This document shows positions 44,998-55,000 of a stretch of 64,000 nucleotides of DNA, piece after piece. Position numbers and translations under genes: made by a program. Each line of letters begins with the position of its first letter. Within the stretch, counting starts at the first letter, position 1. The notes beneath the pieces were generated by a model, which did no database searches, was not told the origin of the DNA, and saw nothing but the letters and a program-made list of their open reading frames with translations. Origin of the DNA: a virus; the IMG/VR virus record IMGVR_UViG_3300017963_000239, positions 1-64,000 of that record; one strand, written 5' to 3'.

Positions 44998-46458
44998 ATG
45001 AAGACGAACGCTAGGTTCGATTACGACGCTGTGCGCCACGATCAAGAGAACGAGGTGCACTTGGTGCTGACGCTGAACGCTCCGAAGAAGGAGTGGGAGA
45101 AGGACCGCTCGCCGGTGTGCATCATGCCGGTCATCGACGTGAGCGGTTCGATGGGTGGAGACAAGATCCACTACGCCAAGCAGTCAGCCATGAAGCTGGT
45201 GGACCATCTGAAGCCGGGCGACTTCGCTGGGCTCGCGGTGTTCACCTGCGGAGCGACGCTCATCTCGCCGCCGGTGGAGATGACGCAGGCCAAGAAGGAC
45301 GAGCTGAAGTCGAAGATCGGGGAGCTGAGCGCGCAGGCCAGCACCAACTTCAGCGACGGCATGCTGATGGGCTTGCAGAACGTCAACCAGGCGGACCTGC
45401 CGGCCAAGATGCTGTTCCGGGTGGTGATGCTCACGGACGGCTTGGCCAACCGCGGCGTGACGGGTCGAGATCTCATTCCGCTTCTGAAGGCCAACCGGAA
45501 GAGGGCTTCTCTCAGCGCGTTCGGCTACGGCCGCGATGCAGACCAGGAGCTGCTTGCGGACCTCGCTGTGGCGGGTGACGGCAACTACGCCTTCATCCAG
45601 AACCCCGACGATGCTCTCAGCGCCTTTGGCAAGGAGCTGGGCGGTTTGCTCGCGGTCTACGCTCGGAACGTCCGGGTGGAGGTCGAACTGTCGAACGGTC
45701 ACACGCTGAAGAGCGTAGTCAGCGACGTCGACTCCGAGGGAGACGAGAAGAAGGTGACCGTCAAGCTGCCGGAGATACTGAGCGAGGAAGAGCGCCATCT
45801 GGTGTTCGAGCTGGCGTTGTCGAAGCAGTCCAAGGCGCTCCCTCGGGCGACCAACGTGGCGATGGTGAAGGTCCGCTACGAGGTCATCAACAAGGATGGT
45901 TCGATCACCGAGAAGGTCACCGAAGCAAAGGCCAAGCTCAAGTTCGTCAAGAGCGGCAAGGAGCAGGACAAGCCGACGCAGGCGGTGGCCGACATCGTGG
46001 GCCGGGCGAAGCTGGTTCAGATGCAGATCGAGTCGGAGGAGAAGGCCAAGGCAGGAGACTTCGCTGGGGCCAAGGAGGTGTTCGACCTCGGGGCTCAGGT
46101 GCTTGCGGCCATGGGCGCTGAGGGGGCTTCGCAGCACGCACAGGCCATGAGCGCCAAGGTCAGCAGCCCGGCCATGTACTTGGCCAACGCGGGCTACCTA
46201 GCGTCCAACAAGGCGGTGTTGAACCGTGGTGTGGGCACTTCGGCGCTCCACGCTGAAGCGGCGCACGACGTCAACTGCTTCTACCAGGGCGACGTGCAGC
46301 TCGGGACCGAGGCGCAGCAGCAGGTGCTGGAGAGCTTCACCGGTGGAGGGGAGGTTACTCCGCCCCCGGCGGCGCCCACTCCGACGCCGGCATCGACTCC
46401 TACTCCGCAGTCTTCTGGTTCGAGCGGGGTGAGCAAGACGCGCAGTTCCAGGTGGTGA
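44998..46458 (+). CDS. vWA-domain protein (YfbK-like)
   Basis: 486 residues from the ATG at 44998 (GGAGAGGAAA upstream). MIDAS DVSGSMGG near residue 48, STNFSDGM and TDGLANRG complete the metal site; a beta domain then a helical tail and a Pro/Thr/Ser-rich end. Related to secreted or cytosolic vWA proteins of bacteria; unlike the protein at 9051 it has the domain near its start. Confidence 0.85.
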   Translation: MKTNARFDYDAVRHDQENEVHLVLTLNAPKKEWEKDRSPVCIMPVIDVSGSMGGDKIHYAKQSAMKLVDHLKPGDFAGLAVFTCGATLISPPVEMTQAKKDELKSKIGELSAQASTNFSDGMLMGLQNVNQADLPAKMLFRVVMLTDGLANRGVTGRDLIPLLKANRKRASLSAFGYGRDADQELLADLAVAGDGNYAFIQNPDDALSAFGKELGGLLAVYARNVRVEVELSNGHTLKSVVSDVDSEGDEKKVTVKLPEILSEEERHLVFELALSKQSKALPRATNVAMVKVRYEVINKDGSITEKVTEAKAKLKFVKSGKEQDKPTQAVADIVGRAKLVQMQIESEEKAKAGDFAGAKEVFDLGAQVLAAMGAEGASQHAQAMSAKVSSPAMYLANAGYLASNKAVLNRGVGTSALHAEAAHDVNCFYQGDVQLGTEAQQQVLESFTGGGEVTPPPAAPTPTPASTPTPQSSGSSGVSKTRSSRW

Positions 46459-46459
46459 T

Positions 46460-47029
46460 GTGATAATTGGGATCGACGAGGTCGGCTACGGGTGTTGGGC
46501 GGGGCCAGTTTTTGTGTGCGGCGTAGCCGCTGAGGACGACTGGGCGCCTCCCGGCCTCCGAGATTCCAAGAAGCTGTCGAAGAAGCGCATCGTAGAGGTC
46601 AGCGAAAGCCTGCGCCGGGTGGTGCCGTACCTCGTGGTCGACGGCGACGTAGAGCACATCGACAAGTACGGCATCGGCGCAGTGCTTCGCACGTTGCAGA
46701 AGCTGGTTGCCGAGTCGTTGTTGGAGGAGTTCCCCGGCGCTCGGGTGGTGGTCGACGGGAACATCGCCATCCCTGGGATCCCTGACTGTGAGGCCATTCC
46801 GAAGGCGGACGACACGGTGCCCGCGGTCTCGGCGGCGAGCATCATCGCGAAGGATGCTCGGGACGCGAAGATGCGTGAGCTGGCCAAGGAGTATCCGGGC
46901 TACGGTTTCGAAAAACACGTTGGGTATGGCACCCAGCAGCACGCACAGGCTTTGGACAGGTTGGGCGTCTGTCCGATCCATCGCAAGAGCTACAAGCCGA
47001 TAGCGAAGCGGATCAAGAGTACGTCCTAG
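46460..47029 (+). CDS. rnhB: Ribonuclease HII
   Basis: 189 residues. GIDEVGYGCWAGPVFV (first two acids D, E), LRDSKKLSKKR, VVDGNI (third Asp) and SAASIIAKDARD are the RNase HII blocks, followed by YGFEKHVGYGTQQH. Removes RNA from DNA hybrids and misplaced ribonucleotides. GTG start overlaps the vWA stop. Confidence 0.92.
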   Translation: MIIGIDEVGYGCWAGPVFVCGVAAEDDWAPPGLRDSKKLSKKRIVEVSESLRRVVPYLVVDGDVEHIDKYGIGAVLRTLQKLVAESLLEEFPGARVVVDGNIAIPGIPDCEAIPKADDTVPAVSAASIIAKDARDAKMRELAKEYPGYGFEKHVGYGTQQHAQALDRLGVCPIHRKSYKPIAKRIKSTS

Positions 47030-47120
47030 GGAGAGGTGGCCGAGTCAGGTTAAGGCGCCCGTTTCGAATGCGGGTGTGCGCGCGAGTGCACCGGGGGTTC
47101 GAATCCCTCTCTCTCCGCCA
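47030..47120 (+). tRNA. tRNA-Ser (CGA)
   Basis: Class II, GGAGAGG/TCTCTCC, loop TTCGAAT, encoded CCA. Abuts the rnhB stop. Confidence 0.9.
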
Positions 47121-47121
47121 A

Positions 47122-47213
47122 GGAAGGTAGAATCGTGCTGTGGATGCCGACCTGGGTTGCTACCCCATGGGTGCCCGCAAGGGCATGGAGTTCGACTCTC
47201 CCACCTTCCGCCA
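47122..47213 (+). tRNA. tRNA-Ser (GCT)
   Basis: Class II, GGAAGGT/ACCTTCC, loop TTGCTAC, variable arm TGCCC-GCAA-GGGCA, encoded CCA. Confidence 0.82.
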
Positions 47214-47248
47214 GTTCGGATGTACTATCCGGTTCTTGGAGGTTCGCC

Positions 47249-47578
47249 ATGTTGATTTCTGAGAAGACTGCCCGTGACCTTCGAGCCCTTGGAGTTCTCG
47301 AAGGTGCGGTGACCCCGGACTACATCGAGAACGACGTGCGCAACGCCATGAAGTCTGCGCACATCGAGAAGGCCGACTTGAAGGTCTCCGAAGAGGGAGG
47401 GATGATCAAGGTACAGGTCACGTGCCGCGATCAGGAAGGGTTGAAGGCCGCAGGAGAGAACGTCGTCAAGCACTTGGAGAGTGAGCAGGTTCCCGCCACG
47501 AACGTGAAGTTCTCGGAGGCCGGCGAGGGTGTGTGGCGGCTCACCTTCGACGTGGAGACCGTCGAACCGCAGCACTGA
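47249..47578 (+). CDS. Hypothetical alpha/beta protein
   Basis: 109 residues, ribosome site TTGGAGG. Two strand-helix units (ADLKVSEEGGMIKVQVTC; TNVKFSEAGEGVWRLTFDV) suggest a ferredoxin-like fold. Unknown. Confidence 0.55.
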   Translation: MLISEKTARDLRALGVLEGAVTPDYIENDVRNAMKSAHIEKADLKVSEEGGMIKVQVTCRDQEGLKAAGENVVKHLESEQVPATNVKFSEAGEGVWRLTFDVETVEPQH

Positions 47579-47608
47579 TGATCTTTTGGCGCTACACTAG
47601 AAGGGATC

Positions 47609-47833
47609 ATGAGCTGGGAAAGCGGAGTGTTGGCCTACCTGTTGGTGGCCGTCGTGCTGTTTTTCGCTGGGTTGTACCGGGCGAAAGGGAGCGAGGAGAT
47701 GCGCGCCCGGCTGCGCAACCCTCTGGAGGTCTTCGCGCTCGTGGTGATGACGCTCCTGTGGATCATCATGGTTCCCGTTGCGGCGCTCGTAAGAGATCGA
47801 GAAGAAGCGAATCCGGGGGAGAAGAGAAGCTAG
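47609..47833 (+). CDS. Two-span membrane protein
   Basis: 74 residues with hydrophobic segments VLAYLLVAVVLFFAGLY and VFALVVMTLLWIIMVPV; could be a holin-like or spanin-like protein, unproven. Confidence 0.55.
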   Translation: MSWESGVLAYLLVAVVLFFAGLYRAKGSEEMRARLRNPLEVFALVVMTLLWIIMVPVAALVRDREEANPGEKRS

Positions 47834-47835
47834 CT

Positions 47836-47911
47836 GCTGGCGTGGCACAATTGGTAGCGCACCTGCCTTGTAAGCAGGGGGTTAGGGGTTCGAGTCCCCT
47901 CGCCAGCTCCA
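47836..47911 (+). tRNA. tRNA-Thr (TGT)
   Basis: GCTGGCG/CGCCAGC, loop CTTGTAA, encoded CCA. Confidence 0.92.
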
Positions 47912-47980
47912 ACGTCTACATCAGGATCCCTGTCGGGTTGTCAGTGGCTACTACCTCGCTCGTGGTGTAGAGTGGGCGAC

Positions 47981-48700
47981 ATGGCCCGCACGACGATTCT
48001 GGAGCCGCTACAGAACTACCCTTTCTGGTTGATGGATGTGGGGCCGAACGATTCCCTGGGCCTTCCCATCCTCACTCCGATCTTCGGGTTTTCGGCGATC
48101 ACTGCCCCGGAGATTACAGCGGACGTGATGGATGTGGTGGAGGGCAACTGGTACTTCAACCGCAAGGTTCTCAAGCGCTTCGACATCGCCAACATGACGT
48201 TGCAGCGCGGGGTGACGTGGTACGACTCGGACTTCTGGAAGTGGATGATCGCGGCTGTCACCGGAGACATGACGGATCTGTCGTCTCTGCCTTTCCTCGG
48301 GCTAATTCCAGGTCCGCCTTTGGAGTCGGGGCCGACGTACCGCCGAACTCTGGTTCTGGTGGAGTACTTCCCTCACCTGAACATCGGTGGTGGGGGAGGT
48401 GTTGCCGGGCTCGCCACGGAAATCGGAACGCTGGGGCTGTTGCTGACGGCTTCGGGAGTCACGGGGGTGGACGTGGCCGGTCTTACCTTGGCTTCGACCG
48501 GCGTGGCGGCGCTGTTCAAAGCGGCTCTCGGTCCCTACGAGTTCGCTTCGAGGATTCCAGCGAGGGCCTATGTGCTGAAGGACTGCGTGCCCATCCGGTA
48601 CAAGTCCGGTTCAGATCTGGACGCCAACTCGGGCGCCGTCATGATTTCCGAGCTGGAGCTGGCCATCGAGATGGTGGAGGAGATCAGCCTCGCCGCCTAG
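47981..48700 (+). CDS. Second tail-tube-like (gp19-family) protein
   Basis: 239 residues: FGFSAITAPEITADVMDVVEGN, KRFDIANMTLQRGV and the C-terminal GAVMISELELAIEMVEEI are the gp19/tube pattern, with an inserted glycine-rich hydrophobic loop (residues 130-175). Starts the right structural block, ahead of chaperone and tape measure; probably a tail-terminal or baseplate tube protein (gp48/gp54-like). Confidence 0.75.
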   Translation: MARTTILEPLQNYPFWLMDVGPNDSLGLPILTPIFGFSAITAPEITADVMDVVEGNWYFNRKVLKRFDIANMTLQRGVTWYDSDFWKWMIAAVTGDMTDLSSLPFLGLIPGPPLESGPTYRRTLVLVEYFPHLNIGGGGGVAGLATEIGTLGLLLTASGVTGVDVAGLTLASTGVAALFKAALGPYEFASRIPARAYVLKDCVPIRYKSGSDLDANSGAVMISELELAIEMVEEISLAA

Positions 48701-48753
48701 GGCCGCTCAGGGCCTTCTGGACGCCCTGAGGGGCGTTGGGGTACGCTCACCCC

Positions 48754-49023
48754 ATGGCGATGGCGAAAGCGGCTCTGATGGCCCTTCTCGGCCCCGTACA
48801 GGGCCGTGAGGAGCAGACCACGACGGCGAACGCGGGTGCGGTGGAGGTTCCGCTGGGGCGCCCGCTCCGGCAGGTGTTCCCTCGCTCGGTGGGGCCGAGG
48901 AAACGGCGCAAGACGCTGGAGATTCCTACGGTGGGTGGAGCTGAGATCGAGGTCTTCGAGATACCGGACGACCAGGAGCTGATTCGCCGCGCCGAAGAAC
49001 AGCTCGCGCGGCTGCGTCGGTAG
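48754..49023 (+). CDS. Small basic virion-region protein
   Basis: 89 residues: hydrophobic start MAMAKAALMALLGPVQGREE, then basic and acidic ends. Context suggests a tail-assembly accessory. Confidence 0.5.
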   Translation: MAMAKAALMALLGPVQGREEQTTTANAGAVEVPLGRPLRQVFPRSVGPRKRRKTLEIPTVGGAEIEVFEIPDDQELIRRAEEQLARLRR

Positions 49024-49105
49024 GCTGGATCCCAAGATCGTCTACCTCAGTGCAGAGGTAGTTTTCCCTTGGCGGATACTCCATATCTGAGGTAGGAATG
49101 GGTGC

Positions 49106-49708
49106 ATGGGAGATGACAGCACGAAGGTGGCGCTGGGTGCTGATGAGCATGTCGAGTTCCTTCGGGGGATCGACCCCAGCAAGATGACCTGGAAGCAGAA
49201 GTACGCTCTGTGGGTCCAGAAGATCCTGGAGCGTTGCCAGGGGAAGTGTTCCAACTGCGGCGGCGAGCACAAGGTTCGGGTCCGCATGGTGGTCCCGCGC
49301 GAGGCCGGTGGAAAACTCTCCTTGGAGAACGGCCGGGTGCTCTGCCGGGCCTGTGAGATGGCTGCCGAGGTGGTGGCGAAGACGGGAAACGGCGAAGCGA
49401 AGCGGCCCGTCAACTTCTGGGTGAGCCGGCGGCTGTTCAAGAAGATCAAGGCGCTCAACGGCTTCACCAGCAACGGGGCGCTCGTGCGCTACCTGATGCA
49501 GAAGTACGTGATGGACGCCGACCGTTTCGATGACTTGGAGAGCTGGCAGGACACGGGATGCGACGTGAAGGTCAACGTGTGGGTGGACAACGACATCTAC
49601 GAGACCTTCAAGGCGATCGTGGGCAAGCGGGGCTCGACGGTGACGGACGCGCTCAAGTCGTTGATCCGCATGTACGAGGATGAGGCGGAGCCTTTGGTGA
49701 GGAAGTAG
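49106..49708 (+). CDS. Zinc-finger/HNH-like protein
   Basis: 200 residues. CSNCGGEHKVRVRMVVPREAGG...GRVLCRACE has the HNH-like zinc layout, but the catalytic His is replaced. Two helix-turn blocks (NFWVSRRLFKKIKAL and NVWVDNDIYETFKAI) look like duplicated ribbon-helix-helix-type DNA-binding units. May be a regulator. Confidence 0.55.
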   Translation: MGDDSTKVALGADEHVEFLRGIDPSKMTWKQKYALWVQKILERCQGKCSNCGGEHKVRVRMVVPREAGGKLSLENGRVLCRACEMAAEVVAKTGNGEAKRPVNFWVSRRLFKKIKALNGFTSNGALVRYLMQKYVMDADRFDDLESWQDTGCDVKVNVWVDNDIYETFKAIVGKRGSTVTDALKSLIRMYEDEAEPLVRK

Positions 49709-49710
49709 CC

Positions 49711-50124
49711 ATGGCGAGAGCACTGGTCACCGACATCTACGCAGGGTACTGCTTCATCCTTCATCTCCCCGAGCGCGACGTCTGGGTGAGCGCGAAGGCT
49801 GCGTTCAACGACGTGTTCACCGGAGATCTCTGGGTCGGCGCGGCGCACCGCGTGAACGAGAAGACCCTCGGGGAGTACTTCTTGGAGTGCCACCGGGTGG
49901 AGGTGTGGATGTTCCAGCCCGCTCGCAATTCCGGGGCTTTCGCGCGCTGTATCACGGCGAGCTACGAGGGGTTGTTCCTTCAGCCCGTCGACCTCGATGC
50001 GAGCGCGTCGAAGGTCGCCATGGAGTGGGTGCGGCTGGAGAACACGAAGATGGGCAAGGTTCAGGACGTTCCGAGGGCCGAGTGGCCGGCGGGGCTTGTC
50101 CGAGAGTTCGACACGGGAAAGTAG
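49711..50124 (+). CDS. Hypothetical tail-region protein
   Basis: 137 residues, 2 bp after the upstream stop: ALVTDIYAGYCFILHLPERDVWV. Unknown family. Confidence 0.55.
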   Translation: MARALVTDIYAGYCFILHLPERDVWVSAKAAFNDVFTGDLWVGAAHRVNEKTLGEYFLECHRVEVWMFQPARNSGAFARCITASYEGLFLQPVDLDASASKVAMEWVRLENTKMGKVQDVPRAEWPAGLVREFDTGK

Positions 50125-50144
50125 CCTAGGGGACGAGGGAAAAC

Positions 50145-50975
50145 ATGACGGACCAGCAACAACCGGAACAAGGTGATCACGTACTCGATACGGTACGCCA
50201 GGCGCAACTGGAGAACCCCAAGGGGACTCACGGCGTGTTCGAGCTGCCATGCGGCTACTTGGACGACGCGGGCGAGCTGCACACGGAAGTGCAGGTGAGG
50301 GAGATCACAGGCCACGAGGAAGACATGCTCGGGTCGAAGTCGGTGCCGAACCACAAGAAGGTCGGCAACCTCATTTCGTCCTGTGTCGAGCGCATCGGGA
50401 ACATCACGGACCGCAAGACGCTGAGTACCATCGGTGGTGAGCTGACGCTCGGAGATCGAGTGTTCCTGATGTTCGCCATCCGGCGCACGACGCTGGGCGA
50501 CGAGTACCCCTTCCGGGGGGCGTGCCCCAACGAGAACTGCAACTACCGAGGGCTCTTCACGTTGGATCTGTCCGATCTCGAAGTGAGGAAGATGCCCAAC
50601 CCGAAGCAGCGCATCTACGAGAGAGAGCTACCTTCGGGCAAGGTGGTGCGCTACCGTCCGTTGCTCGGGCGCGACGAAGAGGAGCTGGCGAAGGCTTCGA
50701 ACTCCGACGAGGCGCTTTCTCTTTCGATCCTCATGCACTTGGAGATGCTGGACGAGAAGCCCCCCACTTTGGTCATGGTGAAGAACCTCGGTATGCGGGA
50801 CCGCAATGCTCTGCGGGACGCTTTCGAGGAGATCGAAGGGGGTGTGGACACCACGCTGGAGATGAGCTGCCCCATGTGTGGCACGGAGTTCGAGGAAGAG
50901 CTGAATGTGGGGCAAGCGGGTTTTTTCTTCCCTTCCTCGATCCAGAAGGGCTCGAAGAAGAACTCTTCTACTTGA
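50145..50975 (+). CDS. Tail-assembly/baseplate hub-assembly protein with zinc ribbons
   Basis: 276 residues: FELPCGYLDDAGELHTEVQVREI, TLGDRVFLMFAIRRTTLGD, CPNENCNYRG and CPMCGTEF. This is the layout of T4 gp26-like/tail assembly proteins that precede the tape measure. The stop overlaps the next start as TGATG. Confidence 0.72.
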   Translation: MTDQQQPEQGDHVLDTVRQAQLENPKGTHGVFELPCGYLDDAGELHTEVQVREITGHEEDMLGSKSVPNHKKVGNLISSCVERIGNITDRKTLSTIGGELTLGDRVFLMFAIRRTTLGDEYPFRGACPNENCNYRGLFTLDLSDLEVRKMPNPKQRIYERELPSGKVVRYRPLLGRDEEELAKASNSDEALSLSILMHLEMLDEKPPTLVMVKNLGMRDRNALRDAFEEIEGGVDTTLEMSCPMCGTEFEEELNVGQAGFFFPSSIQKGSKKNSST

Positions 50976-51121
50976 TGGAGGTGTGGCAGGGGGCGCAGTA
51001 CGAAGACCTCATGGCCATGCCCACGACGAGACGCAGGCGATTTGTAAGACGCAAGGTAGACTTGGAGGACAGAAGGCAGAAGGCCCACGAAGCGTCGATG
51101 TCGAAGATGCGTCGGCGGTAG
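50974..51121 (+). CDS. Small tail-assembly partner, translationally coupled
   Basis: 48 residues starting in TGATG: MEVWQGAQYEDLMAMPTTRR, basic tail. The frame is open far upstream, so a frameshift fusion (as in tail chaperone G/GT pairs) is also possible; an AAGAAGAAC run lies just before the stop. Confidence 0.6.
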
Positions 51122-51218
51122 TACATGGGCCGCAGGGCTTGGTAGAATCGCCCATCATGATCCCCGAAGGAGCACGAACCCAAAACCGAAGTGAAATGGG
51201 GCGCACATGGCATTGAAC

Positions 51219-52013
51219 TCACTTCGAGCCCTTCGGCGGGCGCCCTCGCGGGCGTCCTGTGATGAGGGGGCCACCTATGTGGCTCCACGATTCCCCTCTG
51301 GCGATCTTGCCTACCATGACCGAGCTGACGCCGAAGGCTTCGCCCAAGACCCGGTAGTTATCCCCCGCCGCGGCCCGCTCACGGAGTTCGAGAACTCGCT
51401 GTTCGGTGAGTTTAGCGGCCGGGTTCTTGGCGCCTTGGCGTGTGCTGCCCAGCACTTCGATCGAGTGCTTCACGTTCTGCGGCTTCGTGATGTACTCCAG
51501 ATTTTCCAGCCGGTTGTTTTGCCGGTTGCCGTCTTTGTGGTTGGTTTCTTGTCCCGGCGGTCGGGGGCCAACGAAAGCCGCCAGAACAACGAGCGAGACG
51601 CGGCAGTTCCTCGGGGTTCTCGTGTCAGTAAGCGTGACGATGAGGTAGCCGTCCGGATCAGGAGTCTGCCGGAGATGAGTGCCTGTTCGGATGTTTCGAC
51701 GCGTGACTTCGATGCGCACGTTTCCACAGTCCGACACGCTGTAAAGTCCCTCGTACCCTGGTACGGGTCGCCAACGCTCTGTGGTTTCTTCTGTCGGCGG
51801 CGCCGAAGTACGTGGAGGCAGATCTTTCAACGGGCCTTGTATGTCCGACCAAGTAACTCCTCGGATGATCATGGAGACGGCGGCGGGGGATACTCCGAAC
51901 TCCTTGGCGAGTGCGGATCCTTTTTCACCCCTTTCGGATCTTTTACGTATCTTTTTCACTTGGGCTGCTGTGAGCTTCGGGGTGCTCCTGTACTTCGACA
52001 TAATGTGAAGCAT
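51219..52013 (-). CDS. NUMOD4-HNH homing endonuclease before the tape-measure gene
   Basis: 264 residues. N-terminal HTH, NUMOD4 (ERWRPVPGYEGLYSVSDCGNVR), HNH (NHKDGNRQNNRLENLEYIT), and a C-terminal HTH (VLGEAFGVSSVMVGKIARGE). Opposite strand to the tail genes. Upstream at 51207 lies ATGGCATTGAAC, resembling the start of the tape-measure gene, whose real start (ATGAGTTTGAATTTC) uses A/T-rich codons. Confidence 0.88.
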   Translation of the reverse strand: MLHIMSKYRSTPKLTAAQVKKIRKRSERGEKGSALAKEFGVSPAAVSMIIRGVTWSDIQGPLKDLPPRTSAPPTEETTERWRPVPGYEGLYSVSDCGNVRIEVTRRNIRTGTHLRQTPDPDGYLIVTLTDTRTPRNCRVSLVVLAAFVGPRPPGQETNHKDGNRQNNRLENLEYITKPQNVKHSIEVLGSTRQGAKNPAAKLTEQRVLELRERAAAGDNYRVLGEAFGVSSVMVGKIARGESWSHIGGPLITGRPRGRPPKGSK

Positions 52014-52036
52014 ACCTCTGAAACTTTGGTGGCGCC

Positions 52037-55000
52037 ATGAGTTTGAATTTCTTAGGGCTCGGCTTCTCCTTCGGCGCGAAGGATATGGGGCTCAAGAAGC
52101 TCCAGCAGCAGGTGACCACCGGCTTCGAGGGGATCAACAAGGAGATGGGGCGTCTCCACGAGACGTCCCAGCCCGCCTTCGACTTCGTTACCGACGCCAT
52201 GGAAGGCGTCGACTCGGTACTCGCGCGACAGGAGAAGCGTGTAGGCGAGTGGAGCCAGTCGTTCGCGGACTCGATTGATCGCGTGGCTGGAATGCCTCAG
52301 CAGGTGACGGACGCCTTCCAGCCTCTGTCGGACTCCCTGCGCAGAGGAGCCGAGTCGGTGTCGCGGACGTGGGAAGGCACGTTCGGTAAGAGCTTCGCTG
52401 CGGTCGGGGAAGGGTTCGACAAGCTCAAGATGCGGATGGGCGGCATCGTGGCCGCCACGGAGCCTCTGACCAAGAAGTTCCGTCCGGTGTTCAAGATCGG
52501 CGCGGAGGGCGCCAAGTTGTTCGGGAATGCCATGCAAGGCATCTTGGACAAGTTCCGCGGGCTGGGCGACGACGTAGAGGAGAGCGAGGGGATTCTCAAG
52601 AAGTTCACCTTCTTCTTCAAGAAGAGGGGGGCGGAGATCGGCAAGACTCAGCAGGTCATCGAGACGGGCTTCGATGGCATCAAGACGATGGTTCACAAGA
52701 TGAACCAGCTCTTGCGCGTCAACAAGCTGCGCGGCTTCATGGAGGCGATCTCCGTAGGCACGCTGTCGAAGATCTCCGGCGCGCTGCAGAACCTCGGCTC
52801 CGCCGGGATGAACCTCACCACAGGGCTCGAAGCGCAGGGCGTAGCGCTGGCAAAGCAGTCGAAGGCCACAGCGGTCAACCTTGGTCTTACCGGCAAGGAG
52901 CTACGGAAAGTTTCTGGGCAAGCATCCGGCATGGCTCTCGGGCTCAACATCGGGGCCGAGCAGGCCACCCAAGCCATCGTCGGGTTCAAGGACGCTGCCG
53001 GAGAGATGGGGCTCATCGGCATTTCGTCCTCGGCAGACCTCGCCAAGCTAACTGAGGTCACGGGGCTAAGCGCCAAGGATCTTGCCCTGCAGCTTCGCAC
53101 GATGCGCAAGACTTTCGGGCTTGCGGACGACGACATCAAGGGGCTGATGTCCAGCTTCACCTCGATGGGGCAGGTAACCCGAGACGTCGCTGGCGGAATC
53201 GGGACGCTGCCTGAGGTGATGCAGCGCATGAGCAAGCAGGCGGAGCTTATGGGGCGCAAGCTCGACCCCAAGCAGCTCGCCAACTTCGCGAAGCAGACGG
53301 CAGCTCTTTCGGCCGGGCTTTACAAGATCACAGGGAGTGCCGACCAGGCTCGGCAGCAGTCCAGTGAGCTAGCTGACGCCATGCTCGGCGCGCAGAAGGA
53401 GTTTGCCAACATGTTCGCCGGCACGGCCAACGACCTGCCGGGGTTCGTCAAGGAGTTGGCCATCATGGGCGGCGACGTGGATGCCGCCTTCGAACTCATC
53501 GACCGTGGTCCTGCGGGCTTCGTGGAGGGTCTGAAGATGATGCTTCAGAACGCCAAGAAGTCCGGGGCGGACATGGATCAGGTGATGAACTTCATGCGCG
53601 GTCGGTTGGAGGCTGCGGGTATCACCAACACCGACACCATCATGTCGTTCCTGCGAACGACGGACGACGAAGTGCTCGACGTGATGAAGTCGGTGCACAA
53701 GTCCACCGCGAGCCTCGGGAAGCTCGCCAAGGAGGGATTCTCGACGGGGCGCACGCTACAGGAAGCGTTCGACTTGGCAAGGGACTCGGCCATCGCGCAC
53801 TTCCGAGCTGGCGGAAAGGCGAGCAAGACTTTTCTGAAGGACTTCACCAAGTCGGCTACGGCGTTCAACAAGATCTTGGACGAGACGAGCAAGAAGGGCG
53901 GCCCGCTAGGCAAGTTCGTCGACCAGCTCCGCGACGTGCACCGTTTGGGGGCCGCGGGGCTGCTTCCTCGCGAGATGCAGGGGGCCGGTGTCTTGTTGGG
54001 GGAGATCATCTCCCAGCTCGGCCCGCTACTTGGCATTCTCGGTGGGGCCATTGTTTTCTTCCCTGGTCTGACCGCAGTGCTGGGGCCGCTGGTCACGGTG
54101 CTCGGGCTGTTCTCGATCAATCTGTTCAAGGCCAAGATGGCGGGGCAGTCGTGGTCGGAGGCGTTCCAGACCGCTTTCCAGGACACACTGAAGATCGTCA
54201 AGAAGGCGTTCACGTACTTCAAGCAGGCCATCCCGAAGTTCATCGCGGCGGCCAAGAAGATTCTGCCCGGCATCATCAAGGCCATCGCGAAGGAGATCCC
54301 GAACGTCCTGGCGGTGTTCTCGGAGATTCAGGATGCCGTGATCGAAGCGGTCATCAAGTACGCCCCCAAGATCGCAAAAGCCTTCGTGAAACTCGTCGAG
54401 AAGGTTGTTGAGCGGTTCGGGAAGTTCGCCCCGAAGCTCATCGAGGCGTTCACCACGTTGATTGACAAGCTGGTGGAGGCGCTGCCGGGCATCGTCCCGA
54501 AGCTGGTGGAGGCATTCGGCAAGGTTCTCGACGCGGTCATCAAGGGTCTAGTGAAGATCGTACCGGGCCTGGTCGGCGTGATCGTGGAGGTGGTTCCTAC
54601 TCTGATCAAAGGTTTGGCGGATGCGCTTCCTAAGGTCGTTGGAGCCATAGCCAAGCTGGCTCCTACGCTCATCGAGGGGCTGGTCAGCATCCTCGTGTCT
54701 CTAGCAGGAGAGCTTCCAAATCTTCTTGGGAAGCTCATTCCTGCTGTGATCGACGGTCTTCAGGCCATCATCGAGGCGATCATCAAGGAGGCGCCAAAGC
54801 TGTTCGACGCCATCTTGGATGCCGTCGTGGGAATTGCAGAGAAGCTGCCTGAGATGCTTCCGCAGCTCGTCAAGGCAATCATGAAGCTCCTCCCCAAGCT
54901 CATCAAGGGCTTGGCGAAGATGATCGCCTCGTTGGCGAATGCGCTTCCTAAGATCTTGCCTCCGCTTCTAGACGCGTTCGTGAAGGGCATCTTGCTCATC

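Noticed and set aside
5203-47911. Integrated prophage or chromosomal island
   Set aside because: No integrase, attachment duplication or host genes are seen; tail genes flank the region on both sides, so this is one phage genome.
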